Of a DNA stretch of 64,000 bases, positions 43,257-52,051 are shown in pieces (the stretch's first letter is position 1; the number at the start of each line of letters is the position of its first letter). The position numbers and the translations under genes were made by a program. The stretch is from Rubripirellula tenax (GTDB lineage: Bacteria > Planctomycetota > Planctomycetia > Pirellulales > Pirellulaceae): assembly GCF_007860125.1 (NCBI RefSeq), contig NZ_SJPW01000001.1:682001-746000 (forward strand), written 5' to 3'. The notes beneath the pieces were generated by a model that saw nothing but the letters and a program-made list of their open reading frames with translations, did no database searches and had not been told where the DNA came from.

Positions 43257-44591
43257 ATGGCCGAAAAAGAAGAAATCCAACTTTGGCAAACCGTTGCTCC
43301 GGTCGAATTCGCTCCACGAATTTCCGAACGGACCCAAGCACAGTCGCTGCTGATCGCGACACGCCAAGGACCCGGCTATCAAATGATTGGCGGTCAACTG
43401 GCGCACGCGATCCAGTCGCGAGCGACTCACATCTTGTTGGATTTTTCGCAAAACGCGTGTGCGATTCGCTACCAAATCGACGGCAATTGGGAACAATTGC
43501 CGCCGATTGACCGCGAAACCGGCGACGCGATGCTGTACGCGCTGAAGCAATTGTCGCTGATGAATCCCGCCGATCGCCGTTCGTCACAAACGGGCTCGCT
43601 TGGATTGAAGATCGCGAAGGACAAATTCTCGCTCACCGTTCAAGCGCAAGGTGTCGCCACCGGCGAACGCGTGTTATGTCGGATCGCAATGGATAAGATT
43701 CCGTTCGATCGGATGAGTGACTTGGGCATGCGAGACAAGTTGTTTGACGCCTTCAAACAAAAACTTGACGAGCACGGCAACATCGTCTTGATCACAACGC
43801 CCAAGGGCGAAGGCCTGACGACGACCTGGGGCATCGCCGTCAATGCGGCCGATCGTTTGGTCCGTGACTTTCAATCGTTCGAAGATCAAACGGCGCCCGA
43901 ACCAGAAATCATCAACGTCAACCAAAACTTCTTTGGCGGCGACTCGGGCAAGACGGAAGTCGAGATGGTCAAAAAGATGATCTTGAAAGAGCCGGACGTG
44001 CTGCTGTTTCCCGAACTGCCCGAACCGGAATCGATGCAAATCTGCTTGAAGCAGGTGAAGTCATCCGAAAAACAAGTTTATCTGCGGATGAATGCCAACA
44101 ACGCGATGGAAGGCTTGGTCCGTTTGGTCGATCGCTATCGCGAATCATCGAAAGAGATCAGTGAAACGATCGGTGCGGTACTTTGTCAAAAACTGGTCCG
44201 CCGACTTTGCGACAATTGCAAACTCGGCTTCGAACCACCACCGCAACTCTTGAAACAACTGGGCATCCCGGCCGGCCGCGTCGCGATGCTGTACGGTCCG
44301 TTTATCCCGCCGCCCATCGAACAACAAGTCGACGAGAACGGCAAACCGGCGCCGCTGATTCCGTGTCACGTTTGCAATGGCCGCGGATACTTCGGCCGGA
44401 TCGCGATCTTTGAACTACTGACGCCGGGCGAAGAATTGCGAAAAGCGATCCTGAAGACCCAAGACATCAGCCGCTTGAACCAAGTCGCAAAGTCCGAAGG
44501 CCACCGCGGCCTACAAGCCGAAGCGATCCTAACCGTCGCCCGCGGATTAACCAGCCTAGATGAACTCAAACGCGTCTTCGCGAAGCGGTAG
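43257..44591 (+). CDS. GspE/PilB-like protein with lost Walker motifs
   Basis: A 444-residue relative of the type II secretion/type IV pilus assembly ATPase. N-terminal 'QLAHAIQSRATHILLDF' and 'YQIDGNWEQL' match the N2 domain, and the zinc-binding module is intact ('LCDNCKLGF' and 'PCHVCNGRGYFGRIAIFE', four cysteines). The nucleotide site is not: Walker A reads 'TTPKGEGLTTT' in place of GPTGSGKTTT, with Lys replaced by Leu, and Walker B reads 'EPDVLLFPELPEPES' where active proteins have D-P-D-V-I-x-V-G-E-I-R-D. It should bind ATP poorly or not at all. It follows pilT directly and may be a structural or regulatory partner of it. Confidence 0.85.
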   Translation: MAEKEEIQLWQTVAPVEFAPRISERTQAQSLLIATRQGPGYQMIGGQLAHAIQSRATHILLDFSQNACAIRYQIDGNWEQLPPIDRETGDAMLYALKQLSLMNPADRRSSQTGSLGLKIAKDKFSLTVQAQGVATGERVLCRIAMDKIPFDRMSDLGMRDKLFDAFKQKLDEHGNIVLITTPKGEGLTTTWGIAVNAADRLVRDFQSFEDQTAPEPEIINVNQNFFGGDSGKTEVEMVKKMILKEPDVLLFPELPEPESMQICLKQVKSSEKQVYLRMNANNAMEGLVRLVDRYRESSKEISETIGAVLCQKLVRRLCDNCKLGFEPPPQLLKQLGIPAGRVAMLYGPFIPPPIEQQVDENGKPAPLIPCHVCNGRGYFGRIAIFELLTPGEELRKAILKTQDISRLNQVAKSEGHRGLQAEAILTVARGLTSLDELKRVFAKR

Positions 44592-44619
44592 GAATCATCT
44601 GAGAACAGGATGAAGTCAA

Positions 44620-44958
44620 ATGCTTCGAACATTTCTAGCCGGAATGCCCAGCGTTTTGCCGGAGGATATTGACACAGTCTTGCGACTATCGGGTTCCAGC
44701 AGCGAGCGACTCCAAGCGATTTCGTTTCTACTCGTCTGTGTGATTCTATCGACGGTGATCATCCGAACGCTGTGGAATTTCATCGCGAAAGAGTCCCATT
44801 GGCTGCCATCGCTTTCGTGGACGAAAGCGATGGCCGTCGTCTTCCTGTGGGGATCCGTTTTCATCCTTGTGCTGACCATGATTTCAGGAGCCCGCGAGCT
44901 TATGACGCCGGGAGCCTGGAAAAAAAGCGGCGCAACCTACACATTGGACCGAGAGTGA
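44620..44958 (+). CDS. Small two-helix membrane protein
   Basis: A 112-residue protein with AGGA nine bases before the ATG. Hydrophobic segments lie at about 33-52 ('AISFLLVCVILSTVIIRTLW') and 70-88 ('AVVFLWGSVFILVLTMI'). No family is recognised. Its stop overlaps the start of the DUF1559-like gene (TGATG), so the two are translationally coupled and probably function together. Confidence 0.65.
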   Translation: MLRTFLAGMPSVLPEDIDTVLRLSGSSSERLQAISFLLVCVILSTVIIRTLWNFIAKESHWLPSLSWTKAMAVVFLWGSVFILVLTMISGARELMTPGAWKKSGATYTLDRE

Positions 44959-45920
44959 TGTCGCTACGACAATCGCTGGCGCTGCTCGCTCTGGGAATTG
45001 GTGCCATGGTGTTGCTGGCCGCGACTCCCGCGCCGATTTCTACATCGCTGTTGTTTGGTTGGACCGATTTTGCTCAGTCGTCGGCATCGAAGGTGCAGCC
45101 ACACGCCGGAGGAATCGCAGTCGCGCTGGCAAGTTTCCTCGTTGCGACAACGTGTTGTCACTATCTCGTCCTATGGCTGGCGAAGGAATGCAATTCTCGG
45201 CGTGCTTCGGACGCCAAAATCCGATGGAGTGTCCGCGCCAGTTTCTCGGTGATCTTGCTATGCACGATTTTGTTTGCGTTGGGTATCGCTGTTACTGGAA
45301 TCGTTCATCAACTCGGGTGGCTGGCAACATCGCCGGATCCAATCTTTGTCGGAAAAAACCAATTGCGAGGTGACAGCGACTTGTCGACGTACCGCCCCAA
45401 CGAAATCGCAACGACGACGCAACGCAATTGGATGTATCACATTCTTCCCTACTCGCATTACTCCCAACCTGAATTGGATGAAACGAAAGCGTGGAATGCG
45501 GAACCCAACGCCAGCACGTTTCGCACAGTCACTTACGAATCCATCTGCCCTTCGATGGGAAACCCGATTTGGTCGCCCGACGGGTTCGGACTTAGCCACA
45601 ACGCTGGCAACCCCGAAGTGTTCGAGTCTCGATCGCCAATTCGATTCGAAGACTTTGACGACCTTGGAAACACCATTATGGTTGGCGAAGTCGATACCGC
45701 ACTGGTTCCCTGGGGCGATCCCTCGGGCCTTCGTCCGTTGACTCTGGGGATCCGTGACGAATGGCAGCAATCAGCAAGTGGAGAAGTAGGCTATGGAAGT
45801 CTTCATGCGAACGGAATGATGATGTTGATGGGCGACGGATCAACACGATTTGTCACAAACACGACTGATCCCGTGCTACTCGAAAGCCTTTCTCGAAGGG
45901 GCAAAAGGGAGGCCCCGTGA
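44958..45920 (+). CDS. DUF1559-like protein with three N-terminal membrane helices and no prepilin leader
   Basis: A 320-residue protein starting in the stop of the previous gene. The first ~115 residues are hydrophobic with about three helices ('LALLALGIGAMVLLAAT', 'GIAVALASFLVATTCCHYLV', 'SVILLCTILFALGIAV'). The rest is the extracytoplasmic C-terminal part of a DUF1559 domain: 'ESICPSMGNP', 'TIMVGEVDTALVPWGDPSG' and 'GSLHANGMMMLMGDGSTRFV'. The G-F-T-L-x-E prepilin leader is missing, so it cannot be processed like ordinary members and is instead a fixed membrane protein. Position after the pilT/GspE-like pair suggests a link with pseudopilin assembly. Confidence 0.75.
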   Translation: MSLRQSLALLALGIGAMVLLAATPAPISTSLLFGWTDFAQSSASKVQPHAGGIAVALASFLVATTCCHYLVLWLAKECNSRRASDAKIRWSVRASFSVILLCTILFALGIAVTGIVHQLGWLATSPDPIFVGKNQLRGDSDLSTYRPNEIATTTQRNWMYHILPYSHYSQPELDETKAWNAEPNASTFRTVTYESICPSMGNPIWSPDGFGLSHNAGNPEVFESRSPIRFEDFDDLGNTIMVGEVDTALVPWGDPSGLRPLTLGIRDEWQQSASGEVGYGSLHANGMMMLMGDGSTRFVTNTTDPVLLESLSRRGKREAP

Positions 45921-46032
45921 AGCTGCGAAATCCTGCGTGTCAATCGCAGAAGTGGAATATTTCGTTCGCCAAAACATAACTACTTGAAACAGTCTCCTCA
46001 ATTCGATCGTTGCATCCGCAGTCGAGGCACGA

Positions 46033-46791
46033 TCAACGTTGGATCTTCACGCCGGCCTGCAACGACCAATCGTTGTGGCCGCCGGGAATCGGTGTGAAAC
46101 GGGCGCCGGTGACTTGCTCGGTGAGAGTCTTGGCGTGTTTGACAGGAATGATCTCGTCGTTGGTGGCGCCGAAGATCTCGACCGGACCCTGGTAGTCTTT
46201 CAGTGCCGCCACATTGTCCCATCGGTCCAGCAACAAGAGACGCACCGGAAGAAAAAAGAACCGTTTCGCGGCGACGCTTGCCAACGATTCAAACGGGACG
46301 ACGAGTACGATCTTGTCCGGCGGCGTTGCTTCCTTGGCGAGCGAGCATGCGGGACCGCTGCCCAGTGATTCGCCGAGAACGCAAATCGTGGCGTTCGGAT
46401 TTCGCGACCGTAGAAGCCGATAGGCGTCGGCCGCTGTTTGGTTAATCGACGCCCGCGTCGGTTTTCCCTCGCGAGCCCCGTACCCCGGATACTCAAGAAC
46501 GTACAGCGAATCCGTCTCTGACATTCGTCCAAGCACGTAGTCTCGATCCGCGGCTTGACCGCCGTTGCCATGCGTCATCAACCAAATGGTCGTCGCATCA
46601 GGAACCTCGCGACAAAAGCCTATCGCTTGCTCCGATTCGATCCACGGACTCAGCCGTGACGCCCCATCATGATGCGACGGAAAATAGAGCAAGTGCCGTT
46701 GAAAAAAGAAGACAACGGCTACGACAACAACGTAAGGGATGATCGCGATCGTAAACATCCGCAAGACCCGCCGAGCTATTCGCCTGATCAC
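46033..46791 (-). CDS. Membrane-anchored alpha/beta hydrolase
   Basis: A 252-residue hydrolase with an N-terminal membrane anchor ('FTIAIIPYVVVVAVVFFF'). The catalytic serine lies in 'VLGESLGSGPA' (G-E-S-L-G), the oxyanion region is 'LMTHGNGGQAADRDYV', the acid residue is in 'IFGATNDEIIPVKHA', and the histidine in 'IPGGHNDWSLQ'. It resembles the YfhR/BEM46-type family of anchored hydrolases. It lies downstream of the giant SdrD-B gene on the same strand, but a terminator hairpin at 46831-46849 separates them. Confidence 0.88.
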   Translation of the reverse strand: MIRRIARRVLRMFTIAIIPYVVVVAVVFFFQRHLLYFPSHHDGASRLSPWIESEQAIGFCREVPDATTIWLMTHGNGGQAADRDYVLGRMSETDSLYVLEYPGYGAREGKPTRASINQTAADAYRLLRSRNPNATICVLGESLGSGPACSLAKEATPPDKIVLVVPFESLASVAAKRFFFLPVRLLLLDRWDNVAALKDYQGPVEIFGATNDEIIPVKHAKTLTEQVTGARFTPIPGGHNDWSLQAGVKIQR

Positions 46792-46816
46792 GAAGACATT
46801 CCCAAATCACAAGACC

Positions 46817-46849
46817 AAAAAAAATGTCTACATCACCCTCCGGGTGATG
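46817..46849 (-). terminator. Intrinsic terminator after the SdrD-B gene
   Basis: On the minus strand a perfect 8-bp stem (46842-46849 with 46831-46838, three-base loop) follows the stop at 46861 and is succeeded by an eight-base T-run (A-run 46817-46824 on the plus strand), six bases later. Stem and T-run have the classical order for minus-strand transcription. Confidence 0.75.
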
Positions 46850-46860
46850 GCTACTTTTTA

Positions 46861-49800
46861 CTACGCGGATTCATCGTAGTATGCTGCGTCATCTTTTCCG
46901 TCGCCGTCGAAGTCACCGACGACCGGCTGGCTATCGGGATTGTCTCGCGGCACTTGAATTTGCAAGTCGTTGCCCGTGATCCGTCGGTCGCCGTCCGTGT
47001 CGATGATCCAAAGGTCACCGCGGACGACACCGATTTCGTCAATCTGGTCACCGTTGAAGTCGCCCACGATCGGTTCATCGCCGGGTTGTCCGAACTTGAC
47101 CTTTTCATCGTTGTCGGTCCATCGACCGTCGCCGTCGGCGTCCAGCAACCAGTTGCCCGAATCGAACACGCCGATCTGATCAATTCCGTCGCCGTTCCAG
47201 TCCCCTGCGATCGGCGTATCGGCCTGTTCGCCGTATTTGAAAACGTGGTCGACTGCATCGGCGCGAAGCGACCCTTGATCCCCACGAACCATCAACCGCT
47301 TTCGATCGTCGCCATCGTCGCCATCGTCGTCTATCGTCGCCAAGGATCGCGAATCAACTTCGCGTCGACGTTTGTTGTCGGGGTCCGGCAAGCCGGGGTC
47401 TTTTTTGATCTTCTGTTCGTCACGGTGCCATTGGCGACCAAAGATCCCGATGTCGTCCTTGCCGTCACCATCCCAGTCACCCACGACGGGTCGATCCAGT
47501 TCAGTGCCCAACTGCATCCACAAATCGCCTGCGTCCCACTTGCCGTTACCGTTGAAGTCGACAAACCATTGGCCGTTCTTATACAAGACGCCCTCGTCGA
47601 CTCCATCGCCATCGAAGTCACCCGCCAGAGCCCAACCGTCCTCGACACCAAGCGTCAGGGCATCGCCTTTTGCCATTCGCTTACCGTCACGATCGACGAT
47701 CGTCCAACGACCCCGGTCCTGGTTGCCATCGATCCACTGGCCCGACACTTTGCGTGTACTGACGCCTTGAATCAGACCATCTTCACCAACGACACCACCA
47801 CCCGGGAAACCGCCGTTGATCACACTTAAGTGCCATGACACCGCCCATTCATCGTCGGTGACCACCGGCGTTCGATAGGTCAACGGTTGAGCAAACGAGA
47901 CGATTCGGATTCGAGGATCAAAGGTTTCGATAGGTTGTTCAGCACGGGGCGTTTGAGGGCGCGGCGGTTCCAATTGCGGAATCTGGTTCGGCGCGATCAC
48001 GATCTCGCTGAAGTTGTTGTTGATACTCTCGCCGCCACCGATGAGTGTCACGTTCAAAATCGCGTCGTTCCGCGGATCCGATGCTTCGTTTTGCGACAGT
48101 GTCTGGATCACGATCCGATCGTCGTCGTCAACGACGTCGGCCGGGTTCACCGCAATACCGCCGGTCGAACCGGGTGTATCCAGACCGTCGACGTAGTTTT
48201 CAGGCTGGACTTGATAGACGTGGTAGACGCCCGGCCGCAGTCCCGTGAACTCGTAGTATCCGTTTTCGTCGGTCGTGACGCGAATCGGTCCGTCTTCGTA
48301 GACACCCGGCAACGCTCGGTCGGCTAGGAATGGTAACCCCAACAAGTTTCGCAGCTCAATCGTCACCCCGCCCAGCAGCGTGTCGTCCGGCGTCAATTCG
48401 CCATCACGGTATTGGCGTAGGTCCTTCGCATCGGGTGTGCCCGACAAGCGAATCGCTTCGCCGTCTTGAAACACGTGTCCTGAAATCAATGCCGGCGGCA
48501 CTTCGGGGAAGTCATAGTGACGCGCGTCGACTCCGCCGCGCAGCTCGATGCCGACCAACCAGTCATCACCGCCGACACTTCCACCGACGTCGCCCACGAC
48601 TTGGCCGCCGTGGAACAAACCAGCCGGCTGTGTTTCGCGCACCGAATAGACGCCGGGCGCAAGTTGATTGAACAAGTAGTCGCCGGACGCATCGGTGCGA
48701 ACCTGGCGCACGATCGAACCCGCATCATCGATCAGTTCGACCAGTACGCCGGCCAGCGGTTCGTCACCGGGGTCGAAGACTTGATTGGGAACGGCTTCTT
48801 TCCAGACACGACCGCCAAGCGACGCAGCCGGTAATTCACAAAAATCATAGTTCACCAGCATCTCGCCGGAGTGCAAACGAGCACCCAACAAGTCCTCGCC
48901 CAACACTTGGCCGTCACCGGTGCCAACGACTTGGCCGCCCTGGAAGTAGCCGTCGGGTTGTTGCTCGAAAAGTTGGTAGCTTCCCGGTCGCAGCCCCGTG
49001 AAGCTGTACGCGCCATCAGCATTGGTAACGGTGCTTGAGATGAATTGTCCCGACGCATCACGCAGCTCTATCGTGACGCCTTCCAGCGGCGGTTCACCGG
49101 GATCGCGGATGCAGTCACCGTTGCCGTCGACGTAAACGATACCCGCGATGCTAGCGGGTTCGAGTTCACAGAAGTTGTAACGCGTCAGTCGCTCGCCCCA
49201 ACCGACGGGAATTCGTGAAATCACATCGGTTTGCGAATCGTCGCCGCCGTGGCTGCCCGCTTTTTGGCCGCCTTGCAACCAACCCGCCGGTTGAATCTCG
49301 CGGACCGAGTACTCGCCGGCCGGCAAGTTTGTGAACTGATAGTTACCGGACGCATCGGTGTTGGTGAAACCGACCAATTTGCCGGTGCCATCGTAAAGTT
49401 CGACGCGGGCGCCTTCGATGCCGACTTCGTTCGCATCGAATTCACAATCTTCGTCCAGATCCGAAAATACCGATCCGCGAATCTCGGCCGGTGGTCGTTC
49501 GCAAAAATCGTACTCGACCGCCGTGACACCCGACGCAAGCGTGATGCTGCCGATGCGGCTGCCGTCCAGCGCGGTACCGCCCGCCGATCCCGGTATCGCG
49601 TTGCCTTCGAAGTATCCGTCGGGTTGCGATTCGATGACCGTGTACGTTCCGGGACGCAATCCCGTGAACGAATACGCTCCGTCGGCGTTCGTCGTTGTCG
49701 TTGCCACTTCGGTACCCGACGCGTCCACCAAGCGAATCGTTACGCCGGCCAACAAGAGCTCATCTTCGTCTCGTTCGCAGTCGTCATCGGTGTCGACAAA

Positions 49801-52017
49801 AACCTGCCCAAACAGCGATGCCGGCTTCAATTCACCGAAGTTATATTCGACGCCGATGTCGCCCTGCTTCAATTCGATCGACGCTAGCGTATCGTTGCCG
49901 GCATCACGACCGCGCCGCGTTCCACGAATGTTGCCGACGGAGTCTTTGCCGTCCAAGAACCCGGCCGGTTGTGTTTCGACGATCGAATAGTCGCCGGGCA
50001 TCAGGTCTTTGAATTCGTATCGTCCCGCCGCATCGGTCGTCGTTGTGGCGACGGTTTCGCCAGCACCGTTGATCAGCGTGACCTGCGTCTGGGCGATCGG
50101 TTCTTCGCCCGCATCGCGATTCCCGTCGTCGTCACCGTCTTGGTACACGTATCCGGACAGCGTCGCCGGTGCCGCTTCGCAGAAGTTGTATTCGAGGCCG
50201 ACACCCGATGGCGTCATCGCGATCTGCGAAATCAATCCACCGTCCACGGACGTTCCGACGGTGATGTTGTTGATTCGGCCGACATGGGATCCACCATCGA
50301 TCAACCCGTCAGGCGTGAATTCAACGATGCGGTAGTTGCCGACTGGAATCTCGGCGAACTGATACCCACCATCCGCCCCGGTCGTCGTGCGAAAAACGGT
50401 GGTACCCGATTCGGTTTGCAATTCGACGCGAACGCCCGGGATGGGCGTGCTGCCGTTGCCATCATGATCACCGTCGCAATCTTGGCCCGGTCCCGCTAAG
50501 TAGACGAACCCGGCGATCGAACCGTAGGGCGTTTCACCAAAGTTGTATTCAACACCGTCACTGCCACCGATCAGCGTGATGCTGTGAATCCGGTCGCCGG
50601 GATTGTCGGCGGTACCCACAACTTGCCCATCGATGGTACCGGCGGTGTCGATGCCGTCGTTCAGCCCCGAGGGTTGATTGACTTCGATGACTTCGTAGCT
50701 TCCCGGCGGCAGTCCGGTGAAGGTGTACGATCCGTTTCCGCTCGTCGTCACCGTCAACACCGAAGGCGTGGTGGTGGTATCGAAGGGCACCAGACGCATG
50801 GTCACGCCCGGAATGCCGACTTCGCCGTTGTCTCGTTTGCCGTTGTTGTTTGCGTCAATGTAAACAACACCCGAGATCGAAGCCGGTTCGGCTTCGGCGA
50901 AATCGTAGTCCACCGCCGACGTGTCGCCCAACAGGATATCGATACCCGTCAGAATGTCTTTCGATTCCGCCGTACCAATGGATGCACCGGCCACGCGACC
51001 AGGAATCGCCGCCACGCTGTAAAGTCCGTCGGGTTGCGTTTCAACGACGCGGTAAGTCCCCGGTTTCAAGCCCAACGATTTTGGGAACATGTACTTGCCC
51101 GACGCATCGGTCGTCGCGCGCAGCCCCGAGTCGACGTAGACGCCCGTCGCGTGCTTCATCCAAAGAGCGACTTCGACGCCGGGCAGAACCCGCTCGCCGG
51201 CTTGGCGGATCGAGTCCAGGTTGTTGTCGACCCAGACGGTACCCGACAATTCAATCGGCTTGGCCGTTTGCCGAGCCGACGCGACCGCCGCCGCCGACCG
51301 GTTTGGGCGACTGTCCGGCCCGGTACCTTCATCAGGCGGCAAGTTCAGTCCGAACGCAGATTCCGGATCACCGTAGTCGTTTTCGAAGATCGCGTCGGCG
51401 TGAGCCGTTTCGAAATGCGGCGCGTTGAACGTTGCTTCCAAGATCGAGTCCTGGAACTCTTGTCCCGACGCGATCACATCAAGGCGGTCGTTGAAGATCG
51501 CCAGGTCGACGACATTGCGCAGCACTTCGTCGACGTCGAGCGTGAACTCCAACCGATCGCCGGCTTTGAAGTTGGACAGCCGCAACACCAATTCCTGACC
51601 GCCATCGGCGACTTGAGCCGTCGCGTCGATTTCACGACCGTCCGCCGAAGTCATGCGGACGATACTGAACCCGTGCGATCCATTTTTTCCGCGGCCGCCT
51701 TGCTCCGTATCATAGATCAAGTCGCCAACGGTGATGCCATCGCCGTCCTTGTCAGTGATGATCTTGACTTCGCTGAGCTCGGTATCCGGCGCGCCGCCGC
51801 TGAACGACAGAATAAATCGGTCGCCTCGCGAGTCGCTGCCGACGTCTTGATCGCTCTCCAAGTAGTCCGTTTCTAAGTAGACAACACCGACGTGAATCGG
51901 ATCGGCTGCGAACAAGCGTCTAGCTTCCAAACGTTCCGGACCTACCGCGCGTCGTTTCAGCGCATCGGTACGGACGGTCGGTTTTCGATCGCGGTTTCGT
52001 TTGGCTTTCCAGATCAC
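46861..52017 (-). CDS. Giant surface protein with LEPR-XLL-type signal, nine SdrD-B-like repeats and FG-GAP-like repeats
   Basis: A 1718-residue protein. The start is best placed at the GTG at 52017, which has GGAGGTG (52024-52030) six bases upstream; upstream ATGs would overlap the WD40 gene. The N-terminus carries 'AVGPERLEARRLFAADP', a LEPR-XLL-type planctomycete export signature. After a ~230-residue domain come nine SdrD-B-like domains, each opening like 'SISGVVYIDANNNGKRDNGE' and holding 'GxYxFTGLxPGxYxVxExQP', the collagen-adhesin B type beta-sandwich with Asp-rich Ca2+ loops. From about 1420 a set of 'GDFDGDGxD' calcium-binding FG-GAP-like repeats ends the protein. It is probably a long extracellular adhesin or cell-wall component. 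Transcription ends at the hairpin downstream. Confidence 0.92.
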   Translation of the reverse strand: MIWKAKRNRDRKPTVRTDALKRRAVGPERLEARRLFAADPIHVGVVYLETDYLESDQDVGSDSRGDRFILSFSGGAPDTELSEVKIITDKDGDGITVGDLIYDTEQGGRGKNGSHGFSIVRMTSADGREIDATAQVADGGQELVLRLSNFKAGDRLEFTLDVDEVLRNVVDLAIFNDRLDVIASGQEFQDSILEATFNAPHFETAHADAIFENDYGDPESAFGLNLPPDEGTGPDSRPNRSAAAVASARQTAKPIELSGTVWVDNNLDSIRQAGERVLPGVEVALWMKHATGVYVDSGLRATTDASGKYMFPKSLGLKPGTYRVVETQPDGLYSVAAIPGRVAGASIGTAESKDILTGIDILLGDTSAVDYDFAEAEPASISGVVYIDANNNGKRDNGEVGIPGVTMRLVPFDTTTTPSVLTVTTSGNGSYTFTGLPPGSYEVIEVNQPSGLNDGIDTAGTIDGQVVGTADNPGDRIHSITLIGGSDGVEYNFGETPYGSIAGFVYLAGPGQDCDGDHDGNGSTPIPGVRVELQTESGTTVFRTTTGADGGYQFAEIPVGNYRIVEFTPDGLIDGGSHVGRINNITVGTSVDGGLISQIAMTPSGVGLEYNFCEAAPATLSGYVYQDGDDDGNRDAGEEPIAQTQVTLINGAGETVATTTTDAAGRYEFKDLMPGDYSIVETQPAGFLDGKDSVGNIRGTRRGRDAGNDTLASIELKQGDIGVEYNFGELKPASLFGQVFVDTDDDCERDEDELLLAGVTIRLVDASGTEVATTTTNADGAYSFTGLRPGTYTVIESQPDGYFEGNAIPGSAGGTALDGSRIGSITLASGVTAVEYDFCERPPAEIRGSVFSDLDEDCEFDANEVGIEGARVELYDGTGKLVGFTNTDASGNYQFTNLPAGEYSVREIQPAGWLQGGQKAGSHGGDDSQTDVISRIPVGWGERLTRYNFCELEPASIAGIVYVDGNGDCIRDPGEPPLEGVTIELRDASGQFISSTVTNADGAYSFTGLRPGSYQLFEQQPDGYFQGGQVVGTGDGQVLGEDLLGARLHSGEMLVNYDFCELPAASLGGRVWKEAVPNQVFDPGDEPLAGVLVELIDDAGSIVRQVRTDASGDYLFNQLAPGVYSVRETQPAGLFHGGQVVGDVGGSVGGDDWLVGIELRGGVDARHYDFPEVPPALISGHVFQDGEAIRLSGTPDAKDLRQYRDGELTPDDTLLGGVTIELRNLLGLPFLADRALPGVYEDGPIRVTTDENGYYEFTGLRPGVYHVYQVQPENYVDGLDTPGSTGGIAVNPADVVDDDDRIVIQTLSQNEASDPRNDAILNVTLIGGGESINNNFSEIVIAPNQIPQLEPPRPQTPRAEQPIETFDPRIRIVSFAQPLTYRTPVVTDDEWAVSWHLSVINGGFPGGGVVGEDGLIQGVSTRKVSGQWIDGNQDRGRWTIVDRDGKRMAKGDALTLGVEDGWALAGDFDGDGVDEGVLYKNGQWFVDFNGNGKWDAGDLWMQLGTELDRPVVGDWDGDGKDDIGIFGRQWHRDEQKIKKDPGLPDPDNKRRREVDSRSLATIDDDGDDGDDRKRLMVRGDQGSLRADAVDHVFKYGEQADTPIAGDWNGDGIDQIGVFDSGNWLLDADGDGRWTDNDEKVKFGQPGDEPIVGDFNGDQIDEIGVVRGDLWIIDTDGDRRITGNDLQIQVPRDNPDSQPVVGDFDGDGKDDAAYYDESA

Positions 52018-52023
52018 GCTCGG

Positions 52024-52030
52024 CACCTCC
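52024..52030 (-). promoter_or_regulatory. Strong Shine-Dalgarno site fixing the GTG start of the giant protein
   Basis: Minus strand GGAGGTG, six bases before the GTG at 52017. It lies in the 34-base gap after the WD40 gene stop, so the two genes form one unit and no upstream start is needed. Confidence 0.75.
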
Positions 52031-52051
52031 GTGTGCCCACAATTTTGGTGT

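Noticed and set aside
46669-47829. 386-codon open frame on the plus strand
   Set aside because: Mirror image of the Asp-rich repeats of the giant surface protein; sequence of Val/Ile/His runs is typical of antisense to GDFDGDG repeats.
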